Below are positions 1 to 9,308 of a DNA stretch of 64,000 nucleotides, piece by piece. Source of the stretch: Paenibacillus sabuli (lineage in GTDB: Bacteria > Bacillota > Bacilli > Paenibacillales > Paenibacillaceae); NCBI RefSeq assembly GCF_014705605.1, contig NZ_JACXIZ010000013.1, positions 124,001 through 188,000 on the forward strand. The letters are read 5' to 3'. The stretch's first letter is position 1; the number at the start of each line of letters is the position of its first letter. The notes beneath the pieces are model-generated. The model searched no databases and was not told the DNA's origin. It saw only the letters and a program-made list of their open reading frames with translations. The position numbers and the translations under genes are program-made.

Positions 1-1837
1 AGAGTTGCAGGTCCGCGTCCCGCTTCAGCGCCTCGTCCGCGAACCAGCGCTGATGCGCATCCGTCGACCAGTCGTACGGCTGGCCCTCTACCGGATAGGC
101 CGTCGCCTGCACCGCGTCGTACGCCGGATCGCCCGGCGCGAACGGATTGATCTCCATCCGCAGGATCGAGAGCGCTGCGCCGTCCGCTCCGAAGAGGATG
201 TCCATCACCTCCGACCTGGTGACGGGATTGGCCAGGTTCATCAGGCCATTGGCTGGATCGTTCGCCGTCGCGCCGAATCCGTACACCTGCTGCGCCACCG
301 TCGCACGGTCGAGCGTGATCGTCGCCCCGGCCTCTCCGTATGCGGCGTTCAGCCCCCCCACAGGCTGCCAGAAGCGCGGGCCCGCCGCGTCGTCCTCGCG
401 TACATAGGCCACGATCCGGTCGCCGGGCTCCGGCATCAACGCGCTCCAGGCTGCCGTCAGTGCCAGCGGCGCCGCCGGGCCGCACAACACGGCGGACGGG
501 GAGCGCACCGTCGCTTGCAAGCGATGCGCGGCATCGTAATGCTCCAGTACGAGTCGGACGGCGCGCCCCTCGAGCGCGCTCGGCCAGTCGGTCAGCACCG
601 CCGTGCCGGACAAGCCATCTACCTCGCCCGTCAGCGCAGCGACGCTCCCGGCTGCGTCCGCATAGGTCATCGCCGCGCTGATGCCGCCCGTCTCCACCGG
701 ACGCAGCGTCAGCTCGTCGAGCAGCCAAGCCGCCGTGCCGTCCGTCTGCTCGACTCCGACGGCGATCGGCGTCGACGACAGTGTCGTACGTAGCGTCAGC
801 TCACTCCAGCCGCCGGCGCTCACGGCGACAGGCTCGCCGTACTGATAGCTGTCCTCCTCATACTGGAGGAACGGCCGCAGCTCGCCGACGCCGGCCGCAC
901 CGTCGGGCAGCTTGGCCTGCACGCGCAGCTCGTATTGGCTGTCCAGGTAGCCGACCAGACCGTCGAAGGGCCGCAGGAAGCGGACTTGCGCCCCGCTGCC
1001 CGGCGATTCGACGATTGCCAAGCTGCTGCCGGCGCTCGCGTAGTCTTCGTCGGCTACCGTCACGCCGCTTCGCTCCAGGCCGCCCGCCGCCTCGGCGCGA
1101 GACGGCAGCGCAGACCCGTCCGAATCGAAGCGATAGCGGCTCGCCGTGCCTCCCGCCAGCAGCTCCGGTCCGGCCGCGCCGTCCTTGACAATGTGCAGGT
1201 CGTCCACATAATAGCTGGTGATCAGCTCTGCCCCGACCTCGCTGCCCTTCTGCTGCAGCGCAATGCCGGGCAGCGCCGTCGCATCCTCCGGAACAGTGAA
1301 GGTCAATGCCACCTGCGACCAGCCCGCATCGTCGGCAGGATAGGTATACCACGCTTGATTGTTAATGAAAGCGGTCTCGGAATTGTACATGGCAGACAGG
1401 AAAAAATGCCCGTCGGATGCCACGCTGCCTGCGCTCACACGCACCCACACCGAAACATGGAAGGTGTCTCCCGGCGCCCAGTCCACGCCGTCCGGCCACT
1501 GCGCGCTCGCGAAGACATCACGCATTTTCAGACGGACATATGACTTATCCTCGGACGCCCGGACGTGTACGCTCTTGCCTTCGCCGCCGCGGTAGACCGC
1601 ACTCGTCACGCCGTACCGGGAGGCGTCCAGACCTCCGCCGTGGCCGAGCCGCGTGAGCGCGGTGCCGGCATCAGCGGATGTATAATCGTCGAATCCGATC
1701 GCCTTCGCTGTCACTGCACCTGCGCCATTGCCTTGCGCCGCCAGCGGCGCGGCGGGCGACAGTTGCGCCAGCAGCGCGCAGACGGCCAGCATGGCGAGCG
1801 CACGCTTCCATTGCTGCAGGATTCCTGACTTGCGCAT
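1..1837 (-). CDS. Secreted glycoside hydrolase, GH30-like, partial (C-terminus beyond the window start)
   Basis: The reading frame is open from an ATG at 1837 down to base 1 (612 codons, no stop), so the C-terminal part is missing. An AAAGGAG ribosome site lies 8 bases before the ATG. Residues 1-35 form a signal peptide (MRKSG..., a hydrophobic stretch, then an Ala-rich cleavage region). Residues about 40-330 are beta-rich and read like two carbohydrate-binding or jelly-roll modules. From about residue 505 a TIM-barrel start appears with YGFGATAND and LSILRMEINPF, followed by YDWSTDAHQRWF; this resembles GH30-type enzymes such as beta-1,6-galactanases and xylanases. The catalytic acids lie outside the window. 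It is the last gene seen in the operon and follows the PL22-like gene, so a role on pectin side chains is an inference. Confidence 0.72.
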   Translation of the reverse strand, partial: MRKSGILQQWKRALAMLAVCALLAQLSPAAPLAAQGNGAGAVTAKAIGFDDYTSADAGTALTRLGHGGGLDASRYGVTSAVYRGGEGKSVHVRASEDKSYVRLKMRDVFASAQWPDGVDWAPGDTFHVSVWVRVSAGSVASDGHFFLSAMYNSETAFINNQAWYTYPADDAGWSQVALTFTVPEDATALPGIALQQKGSEVGAELITSYYVDDLHIVKDGAAGPELLAGGTASRYRFDSDGSALPSRAEAAGGLERSGVTVADEDYASAGSSLAIVESPGSGAQVRFLRPFDGLVGYLDSQYELRVQAKLPDGAAGVGELRPFLQYEEDSYQYGEPVAVSAGGWSELTLRTTLSSTPIAVGVEQTDGTAAWLLDELTLRPVETGGISAAMTYADAAGSVAALTGEVDGLSGTAVLTDWPSALEGRAVRLVLEHYDAAHRLQATVRSPSAVLCGPAAPLALTAAWSALMPEPGDRIVAYVREDDAAGPRFWQPVGGLNAAYGEAGATITLDRATVAQQVYGFGATANDPANGLMNLANPVTRSEVMDILFGADGAALSILRMEINPFAPGDPAYDAVQATAYPVEGQPYDWSTDAHQRWFADEALKRDADLQL

Positions 1838-1869
1838 GATTCCTCATCTCCTTTGGGTTGGGCCGACCG

Positions 1870-3030
1870 CTAGCGGTCGGCCTTAATCGTACGCTCCCAG
1901 TCCGCCCGGACCCGGTATACATTGGCCTGCCCGCCCTCGTCGGACGAGAAGATCACGTAGCGATCGTCCCGGGTGAAGATCGGGTGCGGGTGCGACATCT
2001 GCGTCTTCCATGACGTGCCGTGCCGACACAGCAGCCCGGCATGAACACGGTGGTCCGCATAACGCATCAATGAGATATAGTGGCGGGCGTCGTCCATATT
2101 CGCGCGAATCTGCGCATGGTCGCCGACGCCGAGCCGCTCGTCATAGCTGAGCTGGAAGTGCGTCGGCCGTGCGTACGGGTAGTCGTAGCGCTGTTCGTCC
2201 GAGCCGTCGATCCGCACGAACAGCTCGCCGTGCCGATAGAACGGCTCGCCCTTGCGGTCGCGCACGGAATACTGCGCGCCGATCCGACCGCTCGCGGTGA
2301 AGAATTCGTGCCCGACCTTCTCCATTCCGACCCGCTGCTCCAGCAAGGGCGCCACTTCGTTGCGCGGCACGTCAATCGTCCAGAGCCGATGCACCAGCTC
2401 CCACGGTCCCTCGTGGCAGAACAGAATCCGGTCCGGATCATGCGGATGCAGATTGATGTGCGAGATGACGCGGTGCTCGCCCCATACCGCGAGCGGCTGC
2501 CCCTGCCGGATATCGTAACGAATGATGACGCTGAGCGGACGACGATAGAAGGCCTCGCGCATGCCCGAGTACAACACGCCGGTGCTCGTGCAGAGATTCA
2601 GCTTTTCCATATAAGCGAACACGAGGTAGTCGCCCGCGTCGTCGATCGACAGATCGTTGACCTGATAGCCGTCCGGGATCGCCATCAGCTCGGTCGTCTC
2701 GAGATTGTCCAGCCGGACGCGGTACAGCGTCCGACCGGCGAAGTAGTAGACCGCATGACGCCTCGCGTCCAGCACCGAGCTAAAGGGCACCAGCTCCTCC
2801 TCGTCCGTAATCTGCACCATCCAGCCGTCCGCAAAGCGAAGCGTATAGAGCTGCGGCCGCCCGGTGCGATTGGACACCAGCACGATATACGAATCGTCCA
2901 GCGCAAGCAGCGGCTTGGTGAAATACGCGTGATACGTGTCGCCGCTGTCGTCGCTAAGCCGCTCGACTTCGACGCCGGTCAACGGATCGACCGTCCTGGC
3001 AATCGTCGAGCGATAGCAATCTCCCTTCAT
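1870..3030 (-). CDS. Oligogalacturonate lyase-like beta-propeller protein (PL22 family)
   Basis: This 386-residue protein has no signal peptide and should be cytoplasmic. It shows repeated propeller blades of the type YIVLVSNRTGRPQLYTL and YVIFSSDEGGQANVYRV, with a conserved HPHP motif near residue 350, as in oligogalacturonide lyases that split unsaturated pectin oligomers after uptake. The overall length matches PL22 (about 390). An AAAGGAG site precedes the ATG at 3030. It lies between the binding lipoprotein gene and the secreted hydrolase gene, which supports degradation of imported oligosaccharides. The family has divergent members, so the substrate is not certain. Confidence 0.75.
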   Translation of the reverse strand: MKGDCYRSTIARTVDPLTGVEVERLSDDSGDTYHAYFTKPLLALDDSYIVLVSNRTGRPQLYTLRFADGWMVQITDEEELVPFSSVLDARRHAVYYFAGRTLYRVRLDNLETTELMAIPDGYQVNDLSIDDAGDYLVFAYMEKLNLCTSTGVLYSGMREAFYRRPLSVIIRYDIRQGQPLAVWGEHRVISHINLHPHDPDRILFCHEGPWELVHRLWTIDVPRNEVAPLLEQRVGMEKVGHEFFTASGRIGAQYSVRDRKGEPFYRHGELFVRIDGSDEQRYDYPYARPTHFQLSYDERLGVGDHAQIRANMDDARHYISLMRYADHRVHAGLLCRHGTSWKTQMSHPHPIFTRDDRYVIFSSDEGGQANVYRVRADWERTIKADR

Positions 3031-3057
3031 GAGGACCAGCTCCTTTCCGGGCGTCCG

Positions 3058-4623
3058 TTACTGCTGCTGACGGCGGGCGTATTCCGCGTTGATTTCCTCC
3101 AGCGCCTGCGCGCCGCCGGCCTGCTCCCATTTCTCCAGCTCTGCCCGCCAGCCCTCTTCGTCGATTTCGCCGAGGATGAATTTCACTTTGGCGTCGGCGA
3201 CGATTTTCTCCAGCTCGCCGCTTTTTTCCGACAGAGTCGGTGATTGAATCGACAGCGCCGGGTTGGACACCGCGATCGGCTCGTTGTCCGCGAACATCGT
3301 CTTCACCTTTTGCAGCAGCGGCGCGTACTCGGCCTTGAGTTCCGAATCCTGCTCCTGAATGATGCTCAGCTGCGGGATCGGGTCCTTATCCTTCAGTCTC
3401 CGCTCCTGCTCCTCCTCGGTGAACGCGACCTTCCCGTCCTCGAGGTGGTAATGCTCGCCCTCGATGCCCCAGATGAGCAGATTCGCCGACTCCGGCTCGA
3501 ACATCTTGTCGAAGAAGGCGAGAATGTCTCGCAACTGCTCCTCGCTCTTAATTGCCGTCTTGGGGAACATGAATATGCCGTTGTAGCCCGGCGAGGCCAT
3601 GATGCGTTCGCCGGCCGGCCCCTGAATGCGCGAGACGACGTCCAGTGCGGCGTCCGGGTTCGTCTCCTTGGCGGAGGCGTCCCCGGCGACGACATCGTCG
3701 ATCGCCGTCGAGATGACGAGTCCGCCCTTGCCGCCTGCCAGCAATTCTTTGGATTGATTGCCCTCGGTGACGGCAAAGTCGGGATTCATCAATTGCTCGT
3801 CGTACAGACGCTTGTAGAAGCGCAGCGCGTCCAGATAGGCCTCGCTCATGAAGCTCGGTACCAGCTTGCCGTCTTCTTCGCTATAGCCGTTGCCCGCGCC
3901 GTAGAAGCCCGCCAGCATATCCAGATCGGCCATCCCTTTGCGCGAGATCAGACCGTACGTATCCCGCTTGCCGTTGCCGTCGGGGTCTTCCTCGGCAAAT
4001 GCGCGAATGACCTGGTACAGATCGTCAATCGTCTTGGGCTCCTCAAGTCCGACCGCCTCCAGCCAATCCTTGCGGAACAGCACGCCGCCGCGCGCCAGCA
4101 CCCGCGGACGGTAGAGCGCGTAGTTTTTGCCGTCGTGGGTCGCGTTTTGCAGGACGTCCTTGTTGAGCCGCGTGCTCAAATTCGGATAATCTGCCAGGTA
4201 AGGACCGATCTCCCAGAATGCTCCGGCCTGCACCCCGCTCGTAATCGCGGGCGCATAAATGCCGCCGTCGAGATTGTTAATGACAGACACCTGCTTCAGG
4301 TCGTTCGACGACAGGCTGACCGACAGCTTATCCTTGTAGGCCGCATTCGGCACCCAGGTAATATCCAGCTCCGTGTCGGTTAGCGCTTCCAATTCTTCGA
4401 TAATCGGATTTTCCTTCGGCGCCTCGGTGGAGAAATACGGCAAGAGCATCGTGATTTTCGTCGGTCCTTCTTCCTGCCGCGCGCCGCCGCTCTCGCTCTC
4501 TGCGGCGCAGCCGGCCAGCAGCCCCGCGCCGACGGCAAGCGCCAGCAGCCCCGCACCGGTCCGCCTGCGCGTGCCGGAAGCCGTCCGCCCTTGCCCTTTT
4601 TTCCGAATCGCACCATTATTCAT
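3058..4623 (-). CDS. Sugar ABC transporter substrate-binding lipoprotein (LplA type)
   Basis: This 521-residue extracellular solute-binding protein has a lipoprotein signal: basic N-terminus, hydrophobic stretch, and LLAGC with lipidated Cys39. The body has the usual family 1 features, including a DPDGNGKRDTYGL segment near residue 215. The large size (over 500 residues) fits the LplA/YtcQ group that works with LplB/LplC permeases. It lies 45 bases downstream of the second permease gene and before the PL22-like gene, so it probably captures oligogalacturonides or related pectin fragments outside the membrane. The ligand is inferred from context only. Confidence 0.9.
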   Translation of the reverse strand: MNNGAIRKKGQGRTASGTRRRTGAGLLALAVGAGLLAGCAAESESGGARQEEGPTKITMLLPYFSTEAPKENPIIEELEALTDTELDITWVPNAAYKDKLSVSLSSNDLKQVSVINNLDGGIYAPAITSGVQAGAFWEIGPYLADYPNLSTRLNKDVLQNATHDGKNYALYRPRVLARGGVLFRKDWLEAVGLEEPKTIDDLYQVIRAFAEEDPDGNGKRDTYGLISRKGMADLDMLAGFYGAGNGYSEEDGKLVPSFMSEAYLDALRFYKRLYDEQLMNPDFAVTEGNQSKELLAGGKGGLVISTAIDDVVAGDASAKETNPDAALDVVSRIQGPAGERIMASPGYNGIFMFPKTAIKSEEQLRDILAFFDKMFEPESANLLIWGIEGEHYHLEDGKVAFTEEEQERRLKDKDPIPQLSIIQEQDSELKAEYAPLLQKVKTMFADNEPIAVSNPALSIQSPTLSEKSGELEKIVADAKVKFILGEIDEEGWRAELEKWEQAGGAQALEEINAEYARRQQQ

Positions 4624-4668
4624 GTCTGTGGTTCTCCCCTTTTTTGTTCGATAGTTTACTTGGCCCGC

Positions 4669-5550
4669 TCAGCCCTTGACCGAGCCGAGCAGGATACCCT
4701 TTGCGAAGTACTTCTGCAAAAACGGATAGACGATCAAAATCGGCAAATTGGAGAAAACGATGACCGCTGCCTTGAGCGTCTGCTCCGGCGGAACGACGAA
4801 ATCGGGCGCCATCTCCTCCGAATCGCCTACGCCCCCCTGCGACAAAATGATAATTTGCCGCATCAAAATTTGCACGGGCCACTTGTCGGAATCGTTGATG
4901 TACAGAATCGGCGCCAGGAAGGAATTCCAGTGACTGACCGCGTAAAACAACGAAAAGGTGGCAATGGCCGGCATCGAGAGCGGAATGACCAGTCGAATCA
5001 ATATGATCAGATCGTTGGCGCCGTCGATCTTGGCCGACTCCTCCAGCCCGTCGGGAAGCTGTTGGAAGAAATTTTTCATAACGATCAGATTGAAGGCGCT
5101 GATTGCGCCCGGCAGCAGCAGCGCCCAATACGAATTGAGCAGCCCCAGCTCTTTGACGACGAGAAACGTCGGGATCATCCCGCCGTTGAACATCATCGTA
5201 AACAGCACCATCAGCAGCAACTGCTCCCGCGCGATCAATGTGCGGCGCGCCAGCGGGTAGGCCATGAGCGTCGTCATCGCAATGTTGATCGACGTGCCCG
5301 CAACGGTAATAAAAATTGTAACGCCCATGCTCCGCACAATCGTGTCGGTGCTCAAGATGTACCGGTACGAATCCAGGGACAGCACCGTCGGAAACAGCAG
5401 GAACGTCTGCTCCCGCAGCTCCTGCGCCGTCGTCAAGGAAGCGGCGATCAGATGGACGAACGGGATGATGGCGATCAGCGCCAGCAATCCGACGACCGTA
5501 TAATTGACAAGCGAGAACAACCGGCTTCCCCAACTGCGGTCTTGAACCAT
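4669..5550 (-). CDS. Sugar ABC transporter permease (LplC/YtcP type)
   Basis: This inner permease subunit of a carbohydrate importer has six hydrophobic segments and the EAA-loop region around DGLEESAKIDGAND. It ends in GILLGSVKG, the typical ending of this group. I chose the ATG at 5550 (MVQDRSWG), behind a GGAAGGGGG site, rather than the upstream in-frame ATG at 5613, which would overlap the previous permease gene. It is 28 bases downstream of that gene and should form a heterodimer with its product. Confidence 0.9.
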   Translation of the reverse strand: MVQDRSWGSRLFSLVNYTVVGLLALIAIIPFVHLIAASLTTAQELREQTFLLFPTVLSLDSYRYILSTDTIVRSMGVTIFITVAGTSINIAMTTLMAYPLARRTLIAREQLLLMVLFTMMFNGGMIPTFLVVKELGLLNSYWALLLPGAISAFNLIVMKNFFQQLPDGLEESAKIDGANDLIILIRLVIPLSMPAIATFSLFYAVSHWNSFLAPILYINDSDKWPVQILMRQIIILSQGGVGDSEEMAPDFVVPPEQTLKAAVIVFSNLPILIVYPFLQKYFAKGILLGSVKG

Positions 5551-5578
5551 CAGGCGCCGCCCCCCTTCCGAATCTTCA

Positions 5579-6559
5579 TCAAAATACGCCCTCCTCGCCG
5601 AAGCGCTTGGCAATCTTGTTGGCCGCGACGATCAAAAGGAGGCCGATCGCGGCATTGAACAAGCCGACTGCGGTCGTGTAGCTGAACAAGCCGCGCTGGA
5701 TGCCGTTGGTGTAGATGTACGTGTCGAAAATCTCGCCGACATCGCGATTCATCGCATTGAGCATCAGATAGATCTGCTCGAAGCCGAGGTCGAGGAAATT
5801 GCCGAGCCGCAGGATGAGCAGGATGACGATCGTGCTGCGAATCGCCGGCAGCGTAACGTGCATCATCTGCCGCCAACGGTTGGCGCCGTCGATCCTCGCC
5901 GCCTCGTACAACGAAGGGTCGACGCCGGACAGTGCCGCCAGGAAAATGATCGTGCCCCAGCCCGCTTCCTTCCAGATCATCTGCAGCACGATAAGCGGCC
6001 GAAACCAGCTCTCGCTCATCAGGAAGTTGACCTTGTCCCCTCCCGCTCCGGCAATCGCTTCGTTGACAATGCCGCCCTCGGTCGTCAACATGATGTAGGT
6101 AATCCCGGCAATGACGACCCAGGAGAAGAAGTGCGGGACGTAGATGAACGTCTGGGCGATCCGCTTGAACAACGCCAAGCGCATCTCGTTGAGCATCAGC
6201 GCTACGACGATCGGCACGGGAAAGAAAAAGGCCAGGTTCATCGCCGCTATGATGAAGGTGTTGCGAAACAGCAGTCCAAACGACGGATCGGTAAAAAAGC
6301 GCTCGAAATGCTTGAAGCCGACCCAGGGACTACCCGCAAAGCCGATAAACGGCTGGTAGTCCTTGAATGCAAGCAGCACCCCCCACATCGGTAAATACTT
6401 GAAGATGACGAAATACAACACGCCCGGGATCAGCATGACATACAGCCAATAATCCAATCTGATCTGACGCAGACGGCGCCGTCTGCGCGCCTTGCGCGAA
6501 TCGGCCTCCGCTGGGAGACGCGCCGCCCGCCCGGACGCTCGAAACGTTCTGCCTGTCAT
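5579..6559 (-). CDS. Sugar ABC transporter permease (LplB/YteP type)
   Basis: This 326-residue membrane protein has a strongly basic N-terminus (residues 1-33) and then six transmembrane segments. The motif YEAARIDGANRWRQM is the EAA loop that contacts the ATPase. It is the first gene of an operon that runs permease, permease, binding lipoprotein, PL22-like enzyme, secreted hydrolase. No ATPase gene is present in the operon. The membrane AraC regulator encoded just upstream (6759-9050) is the likely activator. Confidence 0.9.
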   Translation of the reverse strand: MTGRTFRASGRAARLPAEADSRKARRRRRLRQIRLDYWLYVMLIPGVLYFVIFKYLPMWGVLLAFKDYQPFIGFAGSPWVGFKHFERFFTDPSFGLLFRNTFIIAAMNLAFFFPVPIVVALMLNEMRLALFKRIAQTFIYVPHFFSWVVIAGITYIMLTTEGGIVNEAIAGAGGDKVNFLMSESWFRPLIVLQMIWKEAGWGTIIFLAALSGVDPSLYEAARIDGANRWRQMMHVTLPAIRSTIVILLILRLGNFLDLGFEQIYLMLNAMNRDVGEIFDTYIYTNGIQRGLFSYTTAVGLFNAAIGLLLIVAANKIAKRFGEEGVF

Positions 6560-6744
6560 GTCCTTGCCTCCAATCTATCTTGCTGCCGGCTCGTTCAGCA
6601 TAGCCCCGGCCGCGCGGTGCCGTCTATAATCCGATCCGGGCATATCCTTCGCGGCGACACCAGCGGCGGCGAGATGATCAGCGGCGGCTGACGGATAATC
6701 CGGGACGGCTGCCAGGCGGATGACCCGCAGCAGACAGGCGCACA

Positions 6745-6784
6745 GCATAGCGCGGCCGCTACTTCTCGGCCGCGCTATGCTGTG
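6745..6784. repeat. Long perfect inverted repeat overlapping the stop codon of the AraC-type gene
   Basis: The arms GCATAGCGCGGCCG and CGGCCGCGCTATGC are separated by 8 bases that contain the TAG stop of the regulator gene. The hairpin would be very stable. There is no T-run after it on the minus strand, so it is not a textbook intrinsic terminator, but it may still stop or pause transcription entering the permease operon. Confidence 0.6.
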
Positions 6785-9050
6785 CGCTGCGGTATTGTCC
6801 CGGTGTCATGCCCTCGCACTTGCGGAAGTACCGGATGAAATTCTGGGAGTTCGTATATTGCAGCCGTTCCGCGATCGTCGCGATCTTCATGTCGGTCTCT
6901 CGCAGCCACTGCTTGGCCATGTCCAGTCGATAGCGGGCCAAATATTCTCCGAACGGCACGCCACACTCCCGACGGAACACATGGCGCACGTAGTCGGGAT
7001 GGTAATTAATGCGCGAGGCGCAGCTCTCGATCGTCAATCCGCGGTCGTATTCGCCTTCGATCATTGCGATCAGCTCGTCCGAGATGCGGCGGTACTGGCG
7101 ACGCTTCTGCTCTTCCAGCAGTCGGATCGCCGGCTCGATGACCGATTGGCGGAACCAGTCGATCATCGCTGTGGAAGTCTGCAGTTCGAATAGCGTGTCG
7201 AACAGTGTTTTCTCTTCCTCATAGAGCGTGTGCAGCCCCCCGGCCTCCTGCACGACGCGCAGCAGATCGTTGAGTAGACGGATCATCATCATCTGGTATT
7301 CGCGATGCGACAGTTGCGCACTGAACACCTCGTCTGCAAATTGCCGCAGCGCCTCCGCAGCGCGCGCCTCATCGCCCAACTTGATCGCGTCGATCAACTC
7401 GTCCTTGATCCGTTCCGGATACTCCGGCAGCACGCGATGATCCGGCTGCACGTCCGCAATGTAGAGTATCGCTTCGTCTCCGAGCCGGAGCCGGTACCGC
7501 AGCGCCTCCAGCGCCTCCTTGTACGCCCGACTCGCAGCGGAGAGCGCGCCGAACGGACGGCTGATGCCCACGCTCGTCGGCAGCTCGAGGTAGCGCTTGA
7601 CGGCGGCTCGCATTCGTCGGGCGAGCCGGTCGAGCCGCTGCGCACGCGCGGCCTCGTCTGCCTCTGCATTACCGACGAGGCAGACGAGCGCCCGCTCCAT
7701 CAGCAGCGGCTTATGCAGGCGGCACTCCGCCGGAATCAGCTCGCTGACAATATTGTGGACCGCGAACAGCAGCAGATCGCGATCCTCCTCGCCATAGCGC
7801 GTCGCCTCCCACGTATCGACCTGCACGACGAGCACATGCATGGTGAGCGGACGCCGCTCCCGCGCAGCCGGATGCTCCGCCAGCTCGCGGGCATCCGCTT
7901 CGCCGAGCAGCAGCTTGAGCAATTGCAGGTCGCCCAGTTGCTCGCGCTGTCGCTCCAGCTCGCGGGTCATCGTCTGCTCGCTGCGCCGATAATCCCGCAC
8001 CCGCTCCCCGATCTGCTGCAGCTCGTCCCGTTCGGGGCGGCGTTCCTCCCGCCGATCGGCGAACGCGTCCTCGTACAGCCGTCTGATCGGCCCGTACAGC
8101 CGACGCGTGCCGACCAGCGAGACTGTCGCTCCCGCCAGCAGCACGCCGCCGCAGACGAGCAGCGTGAATCCCATGATCGCCGTCGATTCCCGACTCATAT
8201 CCGACACCGAGATCAGCGAGGCGTACACCCAGCCGTTGTAGTCGGAGCCGCTATAGATCAGATTGTATTCCCGCGCTTCGATCCACAGCGGCGCGATTCC
8301 TTGCTGCACTCCGCTTGCCGACCTCTCCCGGACCAGCGCCGCCGCGATTCGGCGCTCGCGCTCGTCCAGGACGTCCGCTCCGGCGATGATGCGATCCTGC
8401 GGATCCAGGACGAACGGCCGACCGAGCTCCCGCCGCGGCTCCAGATGCTTGCTTATCTCCTCGTACGGTACCTCCAGCTCCACCACTGCGGTCGGCTCCA
8501 GCGCAGTGGCCGGGATCAGCGCGGTGTAGATGACAGCGTCCGCATCTGCCCGCCAGTAGCCGAGTCGAGGCGTCTTTCCTGCCTCCAGCACCGCTTCGTC
8601 CGCAGCCAGCTTGCGGAACCCTTGGTCCGTCGTGATCTGCCAGTGATCGCGCAGATGCGCGAATCGGACGTTGCTCATCGTCAGATCGTACGTTTTGATG
8701 CGCCCGAGTCCTTCCTGCAGTTCGTTGATTACGTTCACATTGCGGCTTTTGCCGACATCGCTCACATCCGTGCCGAGCACGCGGGCAACCGCCCCCGAGC
8801 TGGTGAGCTGCGTCACCGCGTTGTCGGCGGTGCGCAGGCTCTGCTCCACCCGCAGCTGCACCTGCTGCAGGATTTGCAGCGCGCTGCCGTTAACCTTCTC
8901 CTGGATCGTATGCGACGCTCTGATGTACGAGAATCCTCCCACGATCACTACGGGGAACGCAATCAGGCACATCGCAAACACAATCAGCTTGCGGAAAAAG
9001 GTCAGCCGCCCGACACGCAATTTTCGCCGCCACAATCCGATCATTCGCAT
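6759..9050 (-). CDS. Membrane-bound AraC-family transcriptional regulator with extracellular sensor
   Basis: This 763-residue protein has a basic N-terminus, a first transmembrane helix at about 18-42, an extracellular Cache-like domain, a second helix at about 290-312, a cytoplasmic linker, and a C-terminal AraC DNA-binding domain at about 660-760 with two helix-turn-helix motifs (ending GMTPGQYR). This architecture is common beside sugar importers in Paenibacillaceae: a sugar or envelope signal is sensed outside and transcription is controlled directly, without a kinase. It is encoded just upstream of the permease operon on the same strand and probably controls it. Confidence 0.9.
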   Translation of the reverse strand: MRMIGLWRRKLRVGRLTFFRKLIVFAMCLIAFPVVIVGGFSYIRASHTIQEKVNGSALQILQQVQLRVEQSLRTADNAVTQLTSSGAVARVLGTDVSDVGKSRNVNVINELQEGLGRIKTYDLTMSNVRFAHLRDHWQITTDQGFRKLAADEAVLEAGKTPRLGYWRADADAVIYTALIPATALEPTAVVELEVPYEEISKHLEPRRELGRPFVLDPQDRIIAGADVLDERERRIAAALVRERSASGVQQGIAPLWIEAREYNLIYSGSDYNGWVYASLISVSDMSRESTAIMGFTLLVCGGVLLAGATVSLVGTRRLYGPIRRLYEDAFADRREERRPERDELQQIGERVRDYRRSEQTMTRELERQREQLGDLQLLKLLLGEADARELAEHPAARERRPLTMHVLVVQVDTWEATRYGEEDRDLLLFAVHNIVSELIPAECRLHKPLLMERALVCLVGNAEADEAARAQRLDRLARRMRAAVKRYLELPTSVGISRPFGALSAASRAYKEALEALRYRLRLGDEAILYIADVQPDHRVLPEYPERIKDELIDAIKLGDEARAAEALRQFADEVFSAQLSHREYQMMMIRLLNDLLRVVQEAGGLHTLYEEEKTLFDTLFELQTSTAMIDWFRQSVIEPAIRLLEEQKRRQYRRISDELIAMIEGEYDRGLTIESCASRINYHPDYVRHVFRRECGVPFGEYLARYRLDMAKQWLRETDMKIATIAERLQYTNSQNFIRYFRKCEGMTPGQYRSAQHSAAEK

Positions 9051-9147
9051 GCGCGCCTCCTCGACCTGTGTAAATACCGCATCATCGTAGACGATATCGC
9101 AAGGCGCGTCAATAATCCAGGGCGGCTATCGTGCCGCAAAAAAGCCG

Positions 9148-9181
9148 AAAAAGCGCATCCGCCAAGGCGAATGCGCTTTTC
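9148..9181 (-). terminator. Rho-independent terminator of the iron operon
   Basis: On the minus strand the stem AAAAGCGCAT / ATGCGCTTTTT is followed by CGGCTTTTTT. It lies about 130 bases after the stop of the siderophore-binding protein gene. The stem is flanked by A and T runs on both sides, so it could act in both directions. Confidence 0.75.
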
Positions 9182-9308
9182 TCTGCAAGGTGCTCATCGT
9201 CACAGTATAGGACAACGCCCCGCTGCTCTGCAATTGCAGCATATGCCTTGTATAACATGCCCGATCATCCCTATACCCCCCTTCGACGGACATGTCCAAT
9301 CAGCCGCG

